This document shows positions 13,106-26,043 of a stretch of DNA of 64,000 bases, one piece after another. A program made the translations under genes and the position numbers. Under the pieces are notes generated by a model. It did not search any database and was not told the DNA's origin. It saw only the letters and a program-made list of their open reading frames with translations. Origin of the DNA: Ascidia mentula (taxonomy: Eukaryota > Chordata > Ascidiacea > Phlebobranchia > Ascidiidae). Numbering within the stretch: position 1 is the stretch's first letter; every line of letters starts with the position of its first letter. The DNA is taken from NCBI GenBank assembly GCA_947561715.1, contig OX387199.1, forward strand, positions 14,451,001 through 14,515,000. Direction: 5' to 3'.

Positions 13106-14413
13106 CTGAACCGGAACGGCAAGTATGGTCACATGAAACACTTCAATCGTAACAGCCGTATGACTAACAATATGACTTCTGCACCGACCCATTATGTCAA
13201 CGGACAAATTTTGTGCGGTAACTCCTCTTCATTACTTACAGTAAGCAACATTTCTGTGAAGGTCCTCATGCGTGGATAGCTTGCTAACTGTGAGAAACGA
13301 AGGACCGCGTTAACAGCCATTCCCATTATCCACTTTTGGAACACAGTATACAACTGATTTACGCATTTTAGTATAACATGATCAAAAAGTATTATTATGT
13401 TTACATGACCAAACAATAACTAAAAGACAAGTCCTATGACAGCAAGAATAACACAAACTCTTTCCTTGCCAAAATAACTAGAATAGAAATCTGAATAAGT
13501 AACTATTATTCCGAAACCATATACGTGTACGAGATCTCAATTGAACAAACTCACCTTTTTTATTGTTCACAGCTACATGCTGGAATTAAGACATATTTGG
13601 CTTCTCTATACGACAGGCTTTCCGCACAGAAGCTCGGGGGCCTGATCCCTTCTTGAATATTTTCAGAGGTAACTATTTATGGGCTAACGACCGGGAAACC
13701 GGTCATGAATAATCGTCTACCCCTCTCTTGCCTGCAAGGCACAGGAAAATAATTTAGCCGCAACCTTATAGCGTATAGTTAACATACTCATTCTAAATAA
13801 AGCCTAGATGGAAAACCACAACCCTAACAAAAGTGGGAGCAATTAGAAAACAGTTCAGCTGTTCGTCAGGATTGCAAAATACAACACAAGGACCACATGA
13901 TAATTCTTTGATTGATCAGGTTCTTGGCCGCACCCAGATGGAAAATGTTCGAAACGGCGTAAACCCTCGACAGCTTCTTTTAATTATTCTTCGGTATACA
14001 ACATGAAATAATAACATGGTTCAGGGATTCGGCTAACCAAGTTACATGCAGCATATATGTCGAAACCAAAGCTAATGTTTCGCACATGCAGAAGTATATT
14101 TAATTAAATCTACTTGAGCTTTTCGAAATCATATTCAAAAATGACGTAAGCGGAAATTCCCTTCATAGATACTATTTTGGGCTTGTTTGGGCCGGAAACG
14201 AGAGGTCAAACATCACATGTCGAGTCGACCCTGCTTTGAGTCACATTCGCTGCGTCACCATTTGTAATTGCAAAAATGTGAGATAAAATTGTTCACGCAC
14301 CGTGTGTCCGAAAATGACCGTTCAAGCGATTTTATTGTTGTTAAAAACGTCATTGACTACTATCAAGCTCTATGAAAACGCCACAAACATACATGTGGAT
14401 ATATGTACTTTAC

Positions 14414-14962
14414 CAAACGGTGCCTTGTTGAACCGTTTAGCCTGTTGACTCATATAATCCCATGTATTATTCGCATTTTTGCATCCCGATGTAGGCTGCT
14501 GCATATTGTGGCTGAAACGTCGATACAACAAAATTATTGCCAGAAGAGCTGTATTACAGCAATATAATCCCATTTTCACGATCTCTTGAATTGGAGCAAA
14601 GGTTTCAGAGACTGATGAGGACGAATTATAGAAAGGCGTTATAAACATAATGCACATGCAAATGTGTGCTGTCCATACGTCTGTCGCAGTGGCATGCATC
14701 GTTTTGTAATGCAAAACAACATGTACTTGTATGAATCAACAGCACGGAAGGACAAACAGGATATTCAAGAATAAAATTGCGCATTCACCAACTGCCAGCT
14801 GAATTGAGTCAACATAAGTGTTGTAGTCCAACTTCCCGAACAAACGGAAGCGTGTATTAAGTTCGAAAACAGCTCGAGAAACCGCAGACTCGTGCCAACA
14901 AACTTTTCCTCTGTATCGATTATAACGCCCCCCCTGGGCAGCTTCAAATCGTGCTGAACTGT
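14414..14962 (-). CDS. two candidate exons of the second MAM-like gene
   Basis: Exons 14962-14789 and 14611-14414, both symmetric phase 1-1. The first has a clean acceptor (GTGCTTACAG) and donor (GTGAAT). It encodes a segment ending FRLFGKLDYNTYVDSIQLAV, which matches the usual end of a MAM domain (a Phe-x-Leu strand, then Val-Asp-x-Ile). The second exon contains a hydrophobic run (LLAIILLYRR) followed by a Cys-Lys/Asn-rich segment, and its acceptor choice is uncertain. They lie between other minus-strand candidates in the same direction as the first MAM gene, which suggests a tandem paralogue. I could not build one continuous protein. Confidence 0.42.
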
Positions 14963-14969
14963 CTGTAAG

Positions 14970-17900
14970 CACCCCAAAGTACGTGAGAATTAGCGTTTGG
15001 GCCCCATAAATTATGTATGCGCGCGATTGCCATTTTCTCGTCTGCTCGCCCTGCCTCTCTCTCTACTGTTCCACTAAACGATTACAGCTTGTCTGCAACG
15101 CATTGCGATAAACATAAAATATGGAAATAATATTTGCTTGATAATTTTCAGCTAATTGACGTGGTGTAGTTGTCATCAGGGATTGCGTTGCAGTGAGGCA
15201 AGACAACGGACAATGCGCCGTGCCACACCTGAAGAAACAAACTTACCATAACACTATAGTAAGCTGTCAAATTAAAAACTTTCTGCTTTTTTATGAATAT
15301 AGCATAACGTGAAAAGCAGCGTTATAGAGCCCTATAGAACAATGGTTTTTAAATCGGCGTTTACAGAAATGTCTTTAAATATAACAGAACTCAGTTCAAG
15401 ATTGCGTGATCGTGTCTGGGACACAAACATCTTAAATTAATCATGAGAAGAGCCAAAAGGAAGAAGCCCAGATCCTGATGCAATTGTTAAACGATCGATT
15501 TTGATTAGAAGATGGGGTTGATTCCTGTAAGATGGCGAAAATGGAGACAGAGCCTTGATCAAGATTGAGAAGTCCCTTTAGGATTGCGTGACAAATGATC
15601 CCTGTAATTCAACTGAAGAAAAATGTATGACATTTCGACGTTTCTAGAAAATGCCGTGACAAGCGGGTCCGTCGTTTTCTTACAATCATCCCTATTTCTG
15701 GGATGCGATTTGTATTTTTGGCACCATTCGTGCTGATTGGCAGCATCACGTATCAGCGACTATGATGAAAAACCCGGTTCGCCGAGACTTAAACCATAGC
15801 GTGCGTCGTCTTGCTTTTTATAGGACGCAAGAGCGCCGGCCGTTAAAACACACCACGATCGCTTCGCTAATGCAGCAAGCCGCAAACAGGCGAACATCAA
15901 TCAACGTGTGCGCCAGGCAAAAGCGTTCGTCTTATGACAACAGCTCGTTGTTCAGTAAGTTGTAACGAATAACCCAAACATGACCTGACTACCTACGGGT
16001 GTCAATCAATCACATCAACGTCATCAAAACTTCAGCACAGCGCGTCTTGCGATATTTCGAAACTTACCGGACGTGACGTGTCTTCGTGATTAATGGAGAA
16101 TTCCTGCGCGCTGGTTTTTGGACGCAAGTCAGAACTCCCGTTAAGTGATTAACCATTTGAAAGCTCTCTAAAAAACGAAACACGAAGAGCTGCAAAGCGA
16201 ATTTTTTGTTTTCCTATATTGATTTTATGCAGTTAATGAACACTTAACACACTTAACGATTATGTTTGCTGTTTGGCTATTCCTGTATTGCACAAGGAAA
16301 CTTTTATATAGCATGGTACAATTTAAAACAAGGCAGTAGACCGTCTGATTTTCAAAGTGAAGGTGAAATTTTATTCTTCATTGTTCAAGCCAGTATTGTG
16401 ATACAGTATGTATTTGCCCATTTGAACTTAAAAAAACGCCTTGAAAACCCCCAAGAAGGTAATTATCAAAAGCATATTGCTTTGCAACTAAAAACCTGGT
16501 TTGAGAGCAACAGAAGTTGCCGCGTGTTAAATGATGACTAAATTGGTATAATGTCACAGTGGTTTGTGATTTCAACATCTTTGTCGTTAAAAAATTGTGG
16601 TTGGTCGATATTTGTGGCACAGCTCGTTTTGTTATTGTGTTGCTGCCGTTTGGAACTTTCAGCACGTTGACAAGTAGAGAAGTGGGAAATGTCAACTCGT
16701 CGCGTATTCTTCTCCAGACGTGATTTGATTCGACGTTTCCCTCCTGCGCCAACACCCACGACCTTGGCACGTACACACGTTCAAGTCATATATACATAAA
16801 GAGCTCACACGTTTCAACCGAGAAGGGTAACTTGATTCTGCGACATCAGCGCCATCGCAACACGAATTGATGCAAACGTCAAATTAATACAAAATGCAAA
16901 TCACAAACCATTATAACCTTACCATTTCAGGAATTATTTAAAATATCATTTGAGACGAATAATTCGCATCACAAAGGCTTTTAAATTGCAAATCTTAATC
17001 GACAAAACCAAAGACGTAAAAGCCTAGTCAGCAGGAAGGTAATAGAGAAAGGATAAGAGAAATATACATGTCACTATATGTCTATTTTAGTACCACCGAA
17101 AGCCACTGTTCTTTAATAATTTGGTCATGACACGTTTTAAGCAATTACGCTAATCACACATGATTTGGAATATGGAATATTTAATGCACCCCATCGATCC
17201 TAGAAATCACACCGGCGTGGCCAGTGATTAACATTATTACAATGTACGAGTTGTTTACTCCATATGGCGGTTAACACTGCGTCAGCATTATCGCTAATAA
17301 GTATTTGATTTGAAGTGGCACTTGAGTTTCTGTATTTCAAAAAGTTTCAATACCAACGTATATATATGAATACAATTCAAACATTAAAATGTAGTTCGCA
17401 ATATTTTTGTATCTAATAAACTAATTTTTGCATCCATTTGTTTAAAAATCAGAATTCAAATGAAATATTTTTGACGTCACCAACAAACTTTTTTTTGAAT
17501 TTCCAAAGTTGGCCAAAACTGTGCAGTGCAAAACACAAAAACTGCCACTAAACACGACCGGTTCAACACAGGAGCCCCATATCGACCAATAAATGGCAAA
17601 CCTTTCGTCGACTTGGTGTTTTTTTCCGGAAACAAAAGTGTCACGTTACAAATACCAGGAAGGCTCCTTCATCCGGAAGATAAGTTCCGGGAGGTTAATC
17701 ACGATTGTCCATTGATGTATCGCAAACTTTTATCAGCTCAGCTCTGGGAAAGAAACCTAAACCGATTCACCTAAACGAGTATTTTTAAAATAACAAAAGA
17801 ACGGTTTTTGACTTAACAAATTGCAAACGGTGGTTGTTAGAGTGGTTGTTGTAGAATCTAGGCGTTTTACAAGCTGTTCTTCTGAGGGTAAACTTCGTCA

Positions 17901-20900
17901 TTGTAAATGGTTTTGCAAAAACAAAATATGGGAATTTGGATTACATTTCCTGTACCAATGGCCATTACAACGTCTGGGTTAGTTAAGAGCATTGCTTGCG
18001 TCCGGTTTCTGCCTTTTTTTGTTTGGTTGTCGAATATTGTTGCAATATGTTTTTATTACACAAGGTTTTGAATACATATTATTCTGGGCAAGAATCGCGA
18101 TCAAGTTTTCTACCTGGTACAGGTTGAACGCCTTGGCATATGTCGGCAACGTTTTCTGCGCCAGCCCTAGATACTCTTGTTATGCTCAAGTGGCAATAAT
18201 GAAGGAAACTATTTACCAGCAGATGTCGCTAAGGAAACAACGAACTTTCTTAAAAAACCGGACAGCACGGGTTCGAGTCCCGGAATGGGTAAATTAAAAC
18301 CGGTTTGTTTTTGGTGCGATTGAATGAAACTTGACCCAAAAAATGTATGACAGTGCAACCATTATTACACATCACATAAAATGGTTTAAAATTGGTGAGT
18401 AATTGAAGACAACGCATTGCGTCAAGTGTTGTGGAATTGTAAAAGTCTTTTGTTTTTTAATGATAACGAACATTGGTTAAAAAAGACATTAAACAAACTG
18501 CCGTAATGCATTATGTCAGGAAAGCATGAAATGCATAAACTTGTGAGTTGTTGCAAATTTTTGAGTTCAACGTTTTTTCCCTAAAATAGTCATACAATTA
18601 ACAATGCAGATCTTTTCTGTAAAGTTCAAATCCGATTCCAGATAAAAGGCCCAAATGTATTTCGGCAAAGCGTGATCTGCGCGGTCTGATGTAATCCGCT
18701 AAAAAGCGCCGAGGGCCCGCTTGAAACCAAATAAGGCGTCGCAGCGGCGAATTTTTAAGAAGAGAATGTAGTGTTGGTTTTGTGGCGACTTTAAGCGTAA
18801 CGATGCGCTGAGAGGGATGATGATGTCTGAATGAAAATAGTTTTCTGCGTTTGATGGAATAATAGTTCTTGTTAAGCGCAGAACTCATGTATTCAATAAG
18901 ACTGAGCCGTTAATATCAGACAATGAACAGATAAAATGGATTTATGAAGCTTTAGTAGGATGCATTAGTCTACGTATTTTGTAGCAATAATAAGTTATAT
19001 GTCTGATGAGAAAATAAGGTCAATGCGATGTATTTGTTAGTAATGTAAGAAGTTATATGGGTTCACAAAATTTAACTTTGATAACCTTCAGGGTTGATGA
19101 CCTACCACTTGCCAACAATTGCCAATTACAGACGTGAATACAAATCCATTGCTAGCAAATTTTACAAAAACAAGTCAGAACCCGTGGGCTTTGGCATCAT
19201 AGGAACTTTGTCGAACAACCCAACTGGGAAATAAGGAAACGCAAGTTTAAGCCATTCAACAAAACGCCAAGACCAAGAGGAAACCCTCGAATCTGACGAA
19301 AGGAAATTGACGTAATTTTGACATGAGCCTTACCACGCATTGAAATCCTCATGTTTCCTCGTTCGAGGTTGTCTCTTTGGGTACTAGATGTGTTTATATA
19401 TCAACTGTGAGGTTTCGCTTACTCCGTAAAGCATAAACGTATATTCTCCGTGCCACTGCTTACCACTGATTAAACAGTAACCACGGTTTTGAGTGGTAAA
19501 CAAAGTAATTTGCTCCACACTAAGGAGTCACCAAGTGGTTGAATTATGTTGTGGACCAAATAGGTTGAACTTAATGCAACACCGACAAAACATAATAAAC
19601 ACAGGACAATCATGAATAAGAAGTGGTATTTGGTTGGCAACGTAAGTGCTTGTTGTTGTAAACAATATTTTTGCAGCGAGTCTCAACGCTTTCAGGTTAT
19701 TATCGCTGAAGCGAGAACGTTGGTAAAAGGTCAGCGGCTGATGAATAGTCACCAAGAAATCCCGGAGTATTAGAAAAAGGGCATGTTTACACATTGATCA
19801 ACTAACGCCATGTCGCCTTTCTGTGTGAGTGTGGTTATGGGTTCAGTGGATTTGGGCCAGCGCTATACGAACAATGGCTGTAAAGAAGTGTTAAGCGCTG
19901 AAAAGTTGTTTGACTTCAACAAAATGTTTGACTTCAGATAACTGTCAGATGCATAAAGTGTAGGCTAGGGAATTACAGAAACTAGTTTGCACAAGTCAAG
20001 AAAAATTGGAGAAAGGCCAAATTGAATCACAAGCTATTACAGTAAAATAATACGACCAAAAGATATTTGATTTCCTGACGAGTTGCCCAGGACAAGTGTA
20101 TTGATTTATTGATTTATTCGACATGATCATGGCTCAATAGACTCGATGTTTAAAGTAGGTGAGCACAAATCCGTGTACCTCTTCTCCTATAAATAATACG
20201 TGACCAGGCGTTGCCGGTTACGCGGTTAGGTTTTCAGTTATGTGGTAAAAACGTCACATTGGTTAGTTGCTTCAATTCCATATCAGCAATATTGTTTGGA
20301 ACTTATGCAAGAAGTGCGCAATTGATATTTTGACAAACTGTTCGTTGAAGATTTTTGTCCTTGCAAGAAACAAACATCCGATTAAGGTCTTTAGGAATCA
20401 TAAAAGTAAACAACTGTACGTGTAGGCGACGAACCGGTGCCTCGCAGCGCATGTACTTTTACAACCACTCTTTGGAACTTGTTCGAACGCCGCCAATGTT
20501 GGTTCGATAAACATGCCGTAAGTTGCTCTATTCAGGCCGCTGGGCGTAGTTTTCGTCTCCACGACGACTGTTGTCGAGTTCAGTCATGCGTAACGCAAAA
20601 CCGCGTGGTCACGTGGAACGGAAGACTTTTACATGAAACCGCGATAAAGCCGATTATGAGTATAACATCTTGTTGAACCTTTAGTACAAGCGAAGTAACG
20701 CAGGATGCGTCATGAGGGTAGAGCAATGGATCGTGATAATTTCGTTTTTTTTACTTTCTACATTTTAATTTTACTTTTACCCTTACTGTTAAATATAGGC
20801 TATAATATGCCGATCATTCAGAATTAAAACCGCGTTTTAATTGAACTGCGCGTTGCAGCAGCTATGCGAGGAATGTAATACCTTACTGCCTTTGCATACA

Positions 20901-21070
20901 ACACCAACACGACGAATTTGGAAATTTTTTGCATGTAATCGTTAAGTGGGCGATTTGACACAGTTTAGTAGAAAGAACAACGCAGTAGTAACCCACTCAC
21001 GTAAATTGCTGATAGCGATTTATTTTCCGCGTGGGTTTACCAAATAGTCCATACTGACTTTTTTATGTTG
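14970..21070. other. unresolved region, likely introns of the second minus-strand gene
   Basis: Several minus-strand open frames (16378-16776, 16538-16759, 18598-18888, 19528-19794) could be exons, but none has a secure acceptor/donor pair and recognisable domain. A TATAAAA-like sequence on the minus strand near 15820 could be a promoter or chance. A short tRNA-like B-box remnant lies near 18256. Confidence 0.35.
18250..18292 (+). repeat. tRNA-like 3' half (B-box) remnant, probable SINE or tRNA fossil
   Basis: The sequence GGGTTCGAGTCCCGG matches the T-arm and pol III B-box of a tRNA, followed by AATGGG. No matching 5' acceptor strand, D-arm or A-box lies upstream, so it is not a functional tRNA. 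A decayed tRNA-derived SINE tail or tRNA pseudogene is likeliest. Confidence 0.4.
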
Positions 21071-21526
21071 TTACCATATGTAGCATTGCCTGGCGTTGTC
21101 ACTGCACCACCCGGGTAGCAGCGAAACGCAGAAATCCTTGTACGTGCTCAACGCGCAATCTCGGACCTCAGCTGTAAGCGGATATGCAGTGACGTCAAAT
21201 GTCAGACTTTCGCTGTTTCCAAAGTCGCTGGTCCCGGTGTGGTGGGAGAGGAACACGAGGTTCGCGCGTGTTTTGTCAACACAACCGACTGTGTTTTCAC
21301 GGAAGGCTTCAGATAAAGGCGTGCCATGAAGACAAGATGTATTAGAGCTTGTTAATCCAAGTGTGCACTGAACCTTACTTTGCAAAGTGAGACAGTAGAG
21401 CTTTGTCGGTGATTCAGATCGACTTGTTTGTTTAGTGAGGGTGTATGAATGTCGCGTTGCATTGGGAAACCGTTTCTCCATTACGAATGTCACCGTGACA
21501 ATGCTTGATGGAACTGTTTGTTTCAT
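21071..21526 (-). CDS. candidate minus-strand exon, unidentified Cys-containing extracellular protein
   Basis: A 151-codon open frame with Cys, Asn-x-Thr/Ser sites and beta-strand-like composition. Its last part (EVRDCALSTYKDFC, then GWCSDNARQC) is Cys-rich. An in-frame TGA directly precedes the ATG at 21526. The TAA at 21071-21073 overlaps a possible GTAACA donor, so the piece could be a first coding exon of the second MAM-like gene or a small separate gene. No signal peptide is visible. The family is not recognised; a divergent MAM piece is possible. Confidence 0.35.
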   Translation of the reverse strand: MKQTVPSSIVTVTFVMEKRFPNATRHSYTLTKQTSRSESPTKLYCLTLQSKVQCTLGLTSSNTSCLHGTPLSEAFRENTVGCVDKTRANLVFLSHHTGTSDFGNSESLTFDVTAYPLTAEVRDCALSTYKDFCVSLLPGWCSDNARQCYIW

Positions 21527-22216
21527 TCATATTTGCGACACTATTCGATTTAAACTCCCGCTCTTTTTTTGAAGTCACACTTGCGAAGATTATATATTGG
21601 ATACCAAGTGGTTGATAATGTCCTTTCCCGAATGCTGAGAAACCACTGTACGTTTGTACTGTATTTAGTAGAACATCTGCTATCATCCGGCGCTGTACAA
21701 AACGCACTGTTTGGCACTTACTGCAGCACAAACAACCTCACCGGTATTTTGCGTCACTATTGCTGTGGATTAAGGATTGTTTTGGGGAATTTGTTGACCT
21801 ATCCATCATTTACCCCGATAATAGCTGTTTATTAACTTCAGGGGTCATATATTCGTACAGCGTTGTTAAGCAAACATTGCGTTGTTTCAGTAACACACGT
21901 TTGTTTATTCACGAAGCTGACATTCGAGGAGGCAGTGTGGTGCCTGGTATAAAACCTGGTCAAATAGGTTTCCGCAAATAGATTAAATTAGAGCACAACT
22001 TCAACTGCTGGCTTCGCCTAAGTCTTGCATCGTCTCATTCGCTGCATTGAAGATAAGACCCCAGCTTGAGGTTCGCGACATTTTTAGCCTGTGACGCAAG
22101 CTCAAGAGAGGGGTTTGCGTGTTGCGAGAGCATCTGTGGGGACAACTCAGCTTTGGCAATTGCTCTGTCGACTAGTGGAGGTGCACGCCGACCAACGAGA
22201 CCCACAACACAGAAAA
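21527..22216. other. upstream region and 5' UTR of FHL
   Basis: About 690 bases between the minus-strand candidate exon and the FHL start codon, so the two are divergent and may share a promoter region. No TATA box or conserved element was recognised with confidence. Confidence 0.4.
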
Positions 22217-25200
22217 ATGAGTGTAAGATTGGAACGAAGCGCAAGTGTGCCTAATTGCGGCAAGTGCATGGAGTCGTTGATGGGAAAACAATATTTGATG
22301 AAGGTTTGTTATTCTGTTTTAAGCGTTTCAAAACTTGCTAGTAAACATCAGCTTCACCATCGTACTATTAACTTATTTGTTGTCAAACAAAGTTATGCAA
22401 TATTTGTGATGCGTCCTTTGGTTTATGTGTAATTACGAATTTGTGCCCGTACAAAAGTGGAGTCAAGGTCATTTAGCAGTTAATAGTTCAATTGAGACAT
22501 ATAAATTTAATCAACAATATGATAAAGAGGACTTTGTTTTGGGGTATTTTGCATCAACGTGGCTTTAATATACTTCAAAGGGTTTGTACAAAACGATACG
22601 GGCGGAAGTGCGCAGAGCATTTGTGTGACGCAGTATTTATCTTTCGTCATTTTGGTGGCGTTACGTCACGGACAGCGCGCGGAGGCGAGGTCGAGCTGAG
22701 TGCAATATTTGACGCGCCAAAATAATGCGTTTTTCTTTGTTGGTAGGATTCCAGCAAATTTTGTGTCAACTGCTACGAAACCTTGTACTGCAACTCGTGC
22801 AACAAATGCCTCCGGATCATCTCGACCGATAGCAGGGTAAGAAGCGCCCGCGCCTGGCCCCAGGGGCACTTGGACTCGTAATCGGACGGATTAGGCCGTC
22901 CGGAGCACGCAGAGGCCGTGGTGTCTGCCTTCGGCCGGCGCCATGCACAATTTCCGCGCATGTGGCTGCATAATGCTGCCTAGGAATTGAATTACCATTC
23001 GAGACTCCCGTTGGCGGTGGTAGCTATGTATAGAGCGAAGCCAATTGCTTTCCTGTCGACCCTGGATTTAACTCTGCACGCATATTTTAAACACTGCTGG
23101 AAGTGTACAGTCTGGATTAGTCTTAGGTCGATACATTAACAACCCTAGATTTGCATTGATCAACTTTTGTTCTATTACAAGCCCGTTGGGTGAATTCCTG
23201 TCAATGCAACCCTTAATTTATACACTGCTACAAATATTTGTCGTTGTAGCGAATACGTGGAAAGATTCTGTTTGATATTCATTAAAAATTCCCTGGTTGA
23301 TGTAAAAAGTACATTATACAACAAGTCATTGCATGAAAATCTAAAGAGTAATAGACCGAGTATATTTCCCAATTACTCGTGGATCATGGTATGATTGACG
23401 TAACTTTAGCGAGGAAAAGACTTGGCAGCGCCAAAATCCGCCAAGTTGTCCTTGTGGGTGCGTACATCATTTATGTGACTTTGCCAAAAGGCAAATTATT
23501 CACGTCAACACGAGCGTAATTGAATTCGCTTCGCACCCTTGCAGGACATCTCATACAAGGACTTCCACTTCCATGACAGCTGCTTCAGCTGCAACGGTTG
23601 TGATCGGTGTCTCACCGACCAAAAGTTTATCTACAAGGACAACAAGTTTATTTGCGAGCGCTGCTATGAGGACAAGTTTATGCCCAAGTGCACCACCTGC
23701 CGGAAGACATTTAAAGCAGGTAATCGTTTAAACCATTTTCAGGAAGAAACGTCGATGCATATGATGTGGCTAATAAACGACTTGCATCAACGGCAAATAT
23801 AGTTGTGCGGTTAAGTTCATCGAACCTCGGGCCCGTGGGATTTGGCCCCACTGTAGGTTCTTAATCTGACCTGGGATTAAATCAATTCTGACAATAATCA
23901 AGGTTTTCTTCCTAAAATCCACCTTTTTCCACCGCTACTTGTTCTTTCAAAATTACAATATAAAAAGACTAGATTATATTTGAATGAGAACTGAAGAGAC
24001 ATGATTTATGAAATAAACTGTGTTTTGTAGGCACGAGGTTTATTATTTTGTCATTTCAAAACTAAATGATGTATTGCCGTAAATTGCTTCATAACCAATA
24101 TATTGGTTCTGTTATTGCGGATATTTTTCTGTGGAATAACAAGCCCAACTTGCTACTTGCTAAATTCATAAAAGCTAGAAAGTGTGGTGGGCTTACTCCC
24201 CTAAAAATATATAATAAACAATTACAATACACAAAAGAAACAAAACAAATTATATGTAATAAACAAAAAATATATAACAAAAATATTTAACTTCAAGTAA
24301 CAATCTCAATCTTTCAAATGTGTAGATTTTCTGTTTTGCGTTGAAAAAGGACTTGTGTAATTAGGCAATTTTAAACCAAAGTTGACCCAAATCTTTCCTA
24401 CTCGTTGCGCAGGATCAAAGAGAATGGAATACGAAGGGAAAAGTTATCACGAGAATTGTTTCTGCTGCACCACCTGCAACGCATCGATTGGGAAAAAGAG
24501 TTTCGTGAAGAGGAGCGACGGTTATTTCTGCCAGGATTGCTTCGAATCTCGTTTGGCAAACAAATGCCACAGTTGCAAAAAGGTTCGCACGTAACGCCGT
24601 CAAAAAGTATTCAGCTGTGATGTTTTTTATACAAAGAATCACTGATATTTTATTGCTCTGAATGCACGATTTGAACGCTCGACTTCAATCTCGATTCACA
24701 GGTCAGCAAATTAGATGCAGATGATCACTTTATCGTTTTATTAGGTTTGACCCAAGGTTTTCTTAATCGGTTTGAAATCTGATACCCTTGGTTCAATCCA
24801 CTGTTAAAGACCCCGCGTTCCCCTTCAAGTTAAAATTGATGACGTTCGTGACGTGGGCGGTTACCACGGCAATTATTCGTCATCGTTCCCGAATGCGCCC
24901 ACAAAGGTCGCGCGGCCTCGCTGTTTCTCCTCTGACAGCTGCCCGTGCTCACAACTAATTAATTCGTTGCATCCTTTAAAGATGTTAGTGCAATTAAGTC
25001 AATAGGCACACACGCGCACGAAGGTATGTCCCGTGCTAAGAGCACAGGAAAACTATTCCTCTCAATGACAGATTGTTGCAAATCATGGGCTGCATTGCAG
25101 ACTGCAAGCTTGCCTATAAACAGGCGTCGATTGATTTCTTTCTTCACATGATAATGAATTGCAATAAAGTGGGTTGTTCCTGGCAGTTAGGTGACGTTTA

Positions 25201-26043
25201 TCTTATAAATGCGGTTCATGTAACGAATGCGGAAGAACTGCAATTTACGTTTGAGTTTGTTTTTCCAAATAAATGAAATATTTTCATATAACTGCCAAAA
25301 TAAAAATGCTTTTTTTATCAGGCAACTGGAATTTCTCAAAACCTCTTGCCTTTTGCATTGCTTTTTGTATTGCTTATTGCATTTCCTTTTACATTGCCCC
25401 TGCACTTGTGTAACTTGTTAAATTAACTTCACAGATCATCAAGTCGAAGGGTGTGGCTTACAAGGACAAGACATTTCACGCCGCCTGTTTTCTGTGTGCT
25501 GGATGCGAAAAGGGTATATCGGGGGAACAGTTTATCACGCACGATGAGCAGCCTTTCTGCGTGAACTGCCACAAGAACAAATTTTCTAAGAAATGTAACA
25601 AGTGTGGGGACCCGATTTCAGGTTTAATAACTTCTGCATTTTGTGATTGGCGATTATAGGCTTACAGTTTTCGAACATTTTTTGTAATATTATTGTTCAA
25701 CAAACGACATGCAGTTACGTCTCAACACAAAAACATATCATTTCCAGTAGCCAACAATACTGTATTTATTTCACTTTCAATGTGGTTGATAAGCATCGTT
25801 ACATACGCTACACATATTTCTTAACTTTTTATTCATTGAATAGTTGTTTCGAGGTATCAAAAATTAAGCCAATTGAATTGTTTTAAAGGAATCAAGGAAA
25901 CAAAGATGATCGCGTTCGAGGAGTTAGCCTGGCATGTCGAGTGTTTCACCTGCTTCGAGTGTGGGCGCCACCTGGAGGGTGAGGGTTTCGCGATGCATCA
26001 AGAGGAGACGTATTGCGAAGAATGTGCGGCCAATCTTCCTTGA
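22217..26043 (+). CDS. FHL: four-and-a-half LIM domain protein (FHL1/2/3-type), 6 exons, complete
   Basis: Exons 22217-22303, 22747-22836, 23545-23719, 24413-24582, 25435-25621 and 25889-26043 join in phase to about 287 residues; vertebrate FHL proteins are about 280. The order is the FHL signature: an N-terminal half LIM (Cys-x2-Cys then NCYETLYCNSC) followed by four full LIM domains, each with the Cys-x2-Cys ... His-x2-Cys / Cys-x2-Cys ... Cys-x2-Cys zinc ligands (for example FHDSCFSC, YHENCFCC, FHAACFLC, WHVECFTC). The start ATG directly precedes the half LIM. FHL proteins are zinc-binding adaptors in cytoplasm, sarcomere and nucleus that bind integrins and transcription factors. It is convergent with AGPAT. 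Two donors are non-consensus after GT (GTTTGT, GTTCGC). Which vertebrate FHL it matches cannot be decided; a single pre-duplication orthologue is likely. Confidence 0.95.

Noticed and set aside
16378-16776. 132-codon minus-strand open frame
   Set aside because: Two overlapping frames are open, splice sites are weak and no domain is visible. It may be an exon of the second minus-strand gene but cannot be supported.
18200-18300. A tRNA gene
   Set aside because: Only the T-arm and B-box are present; the acceptor and D arms cannot be found upstream.
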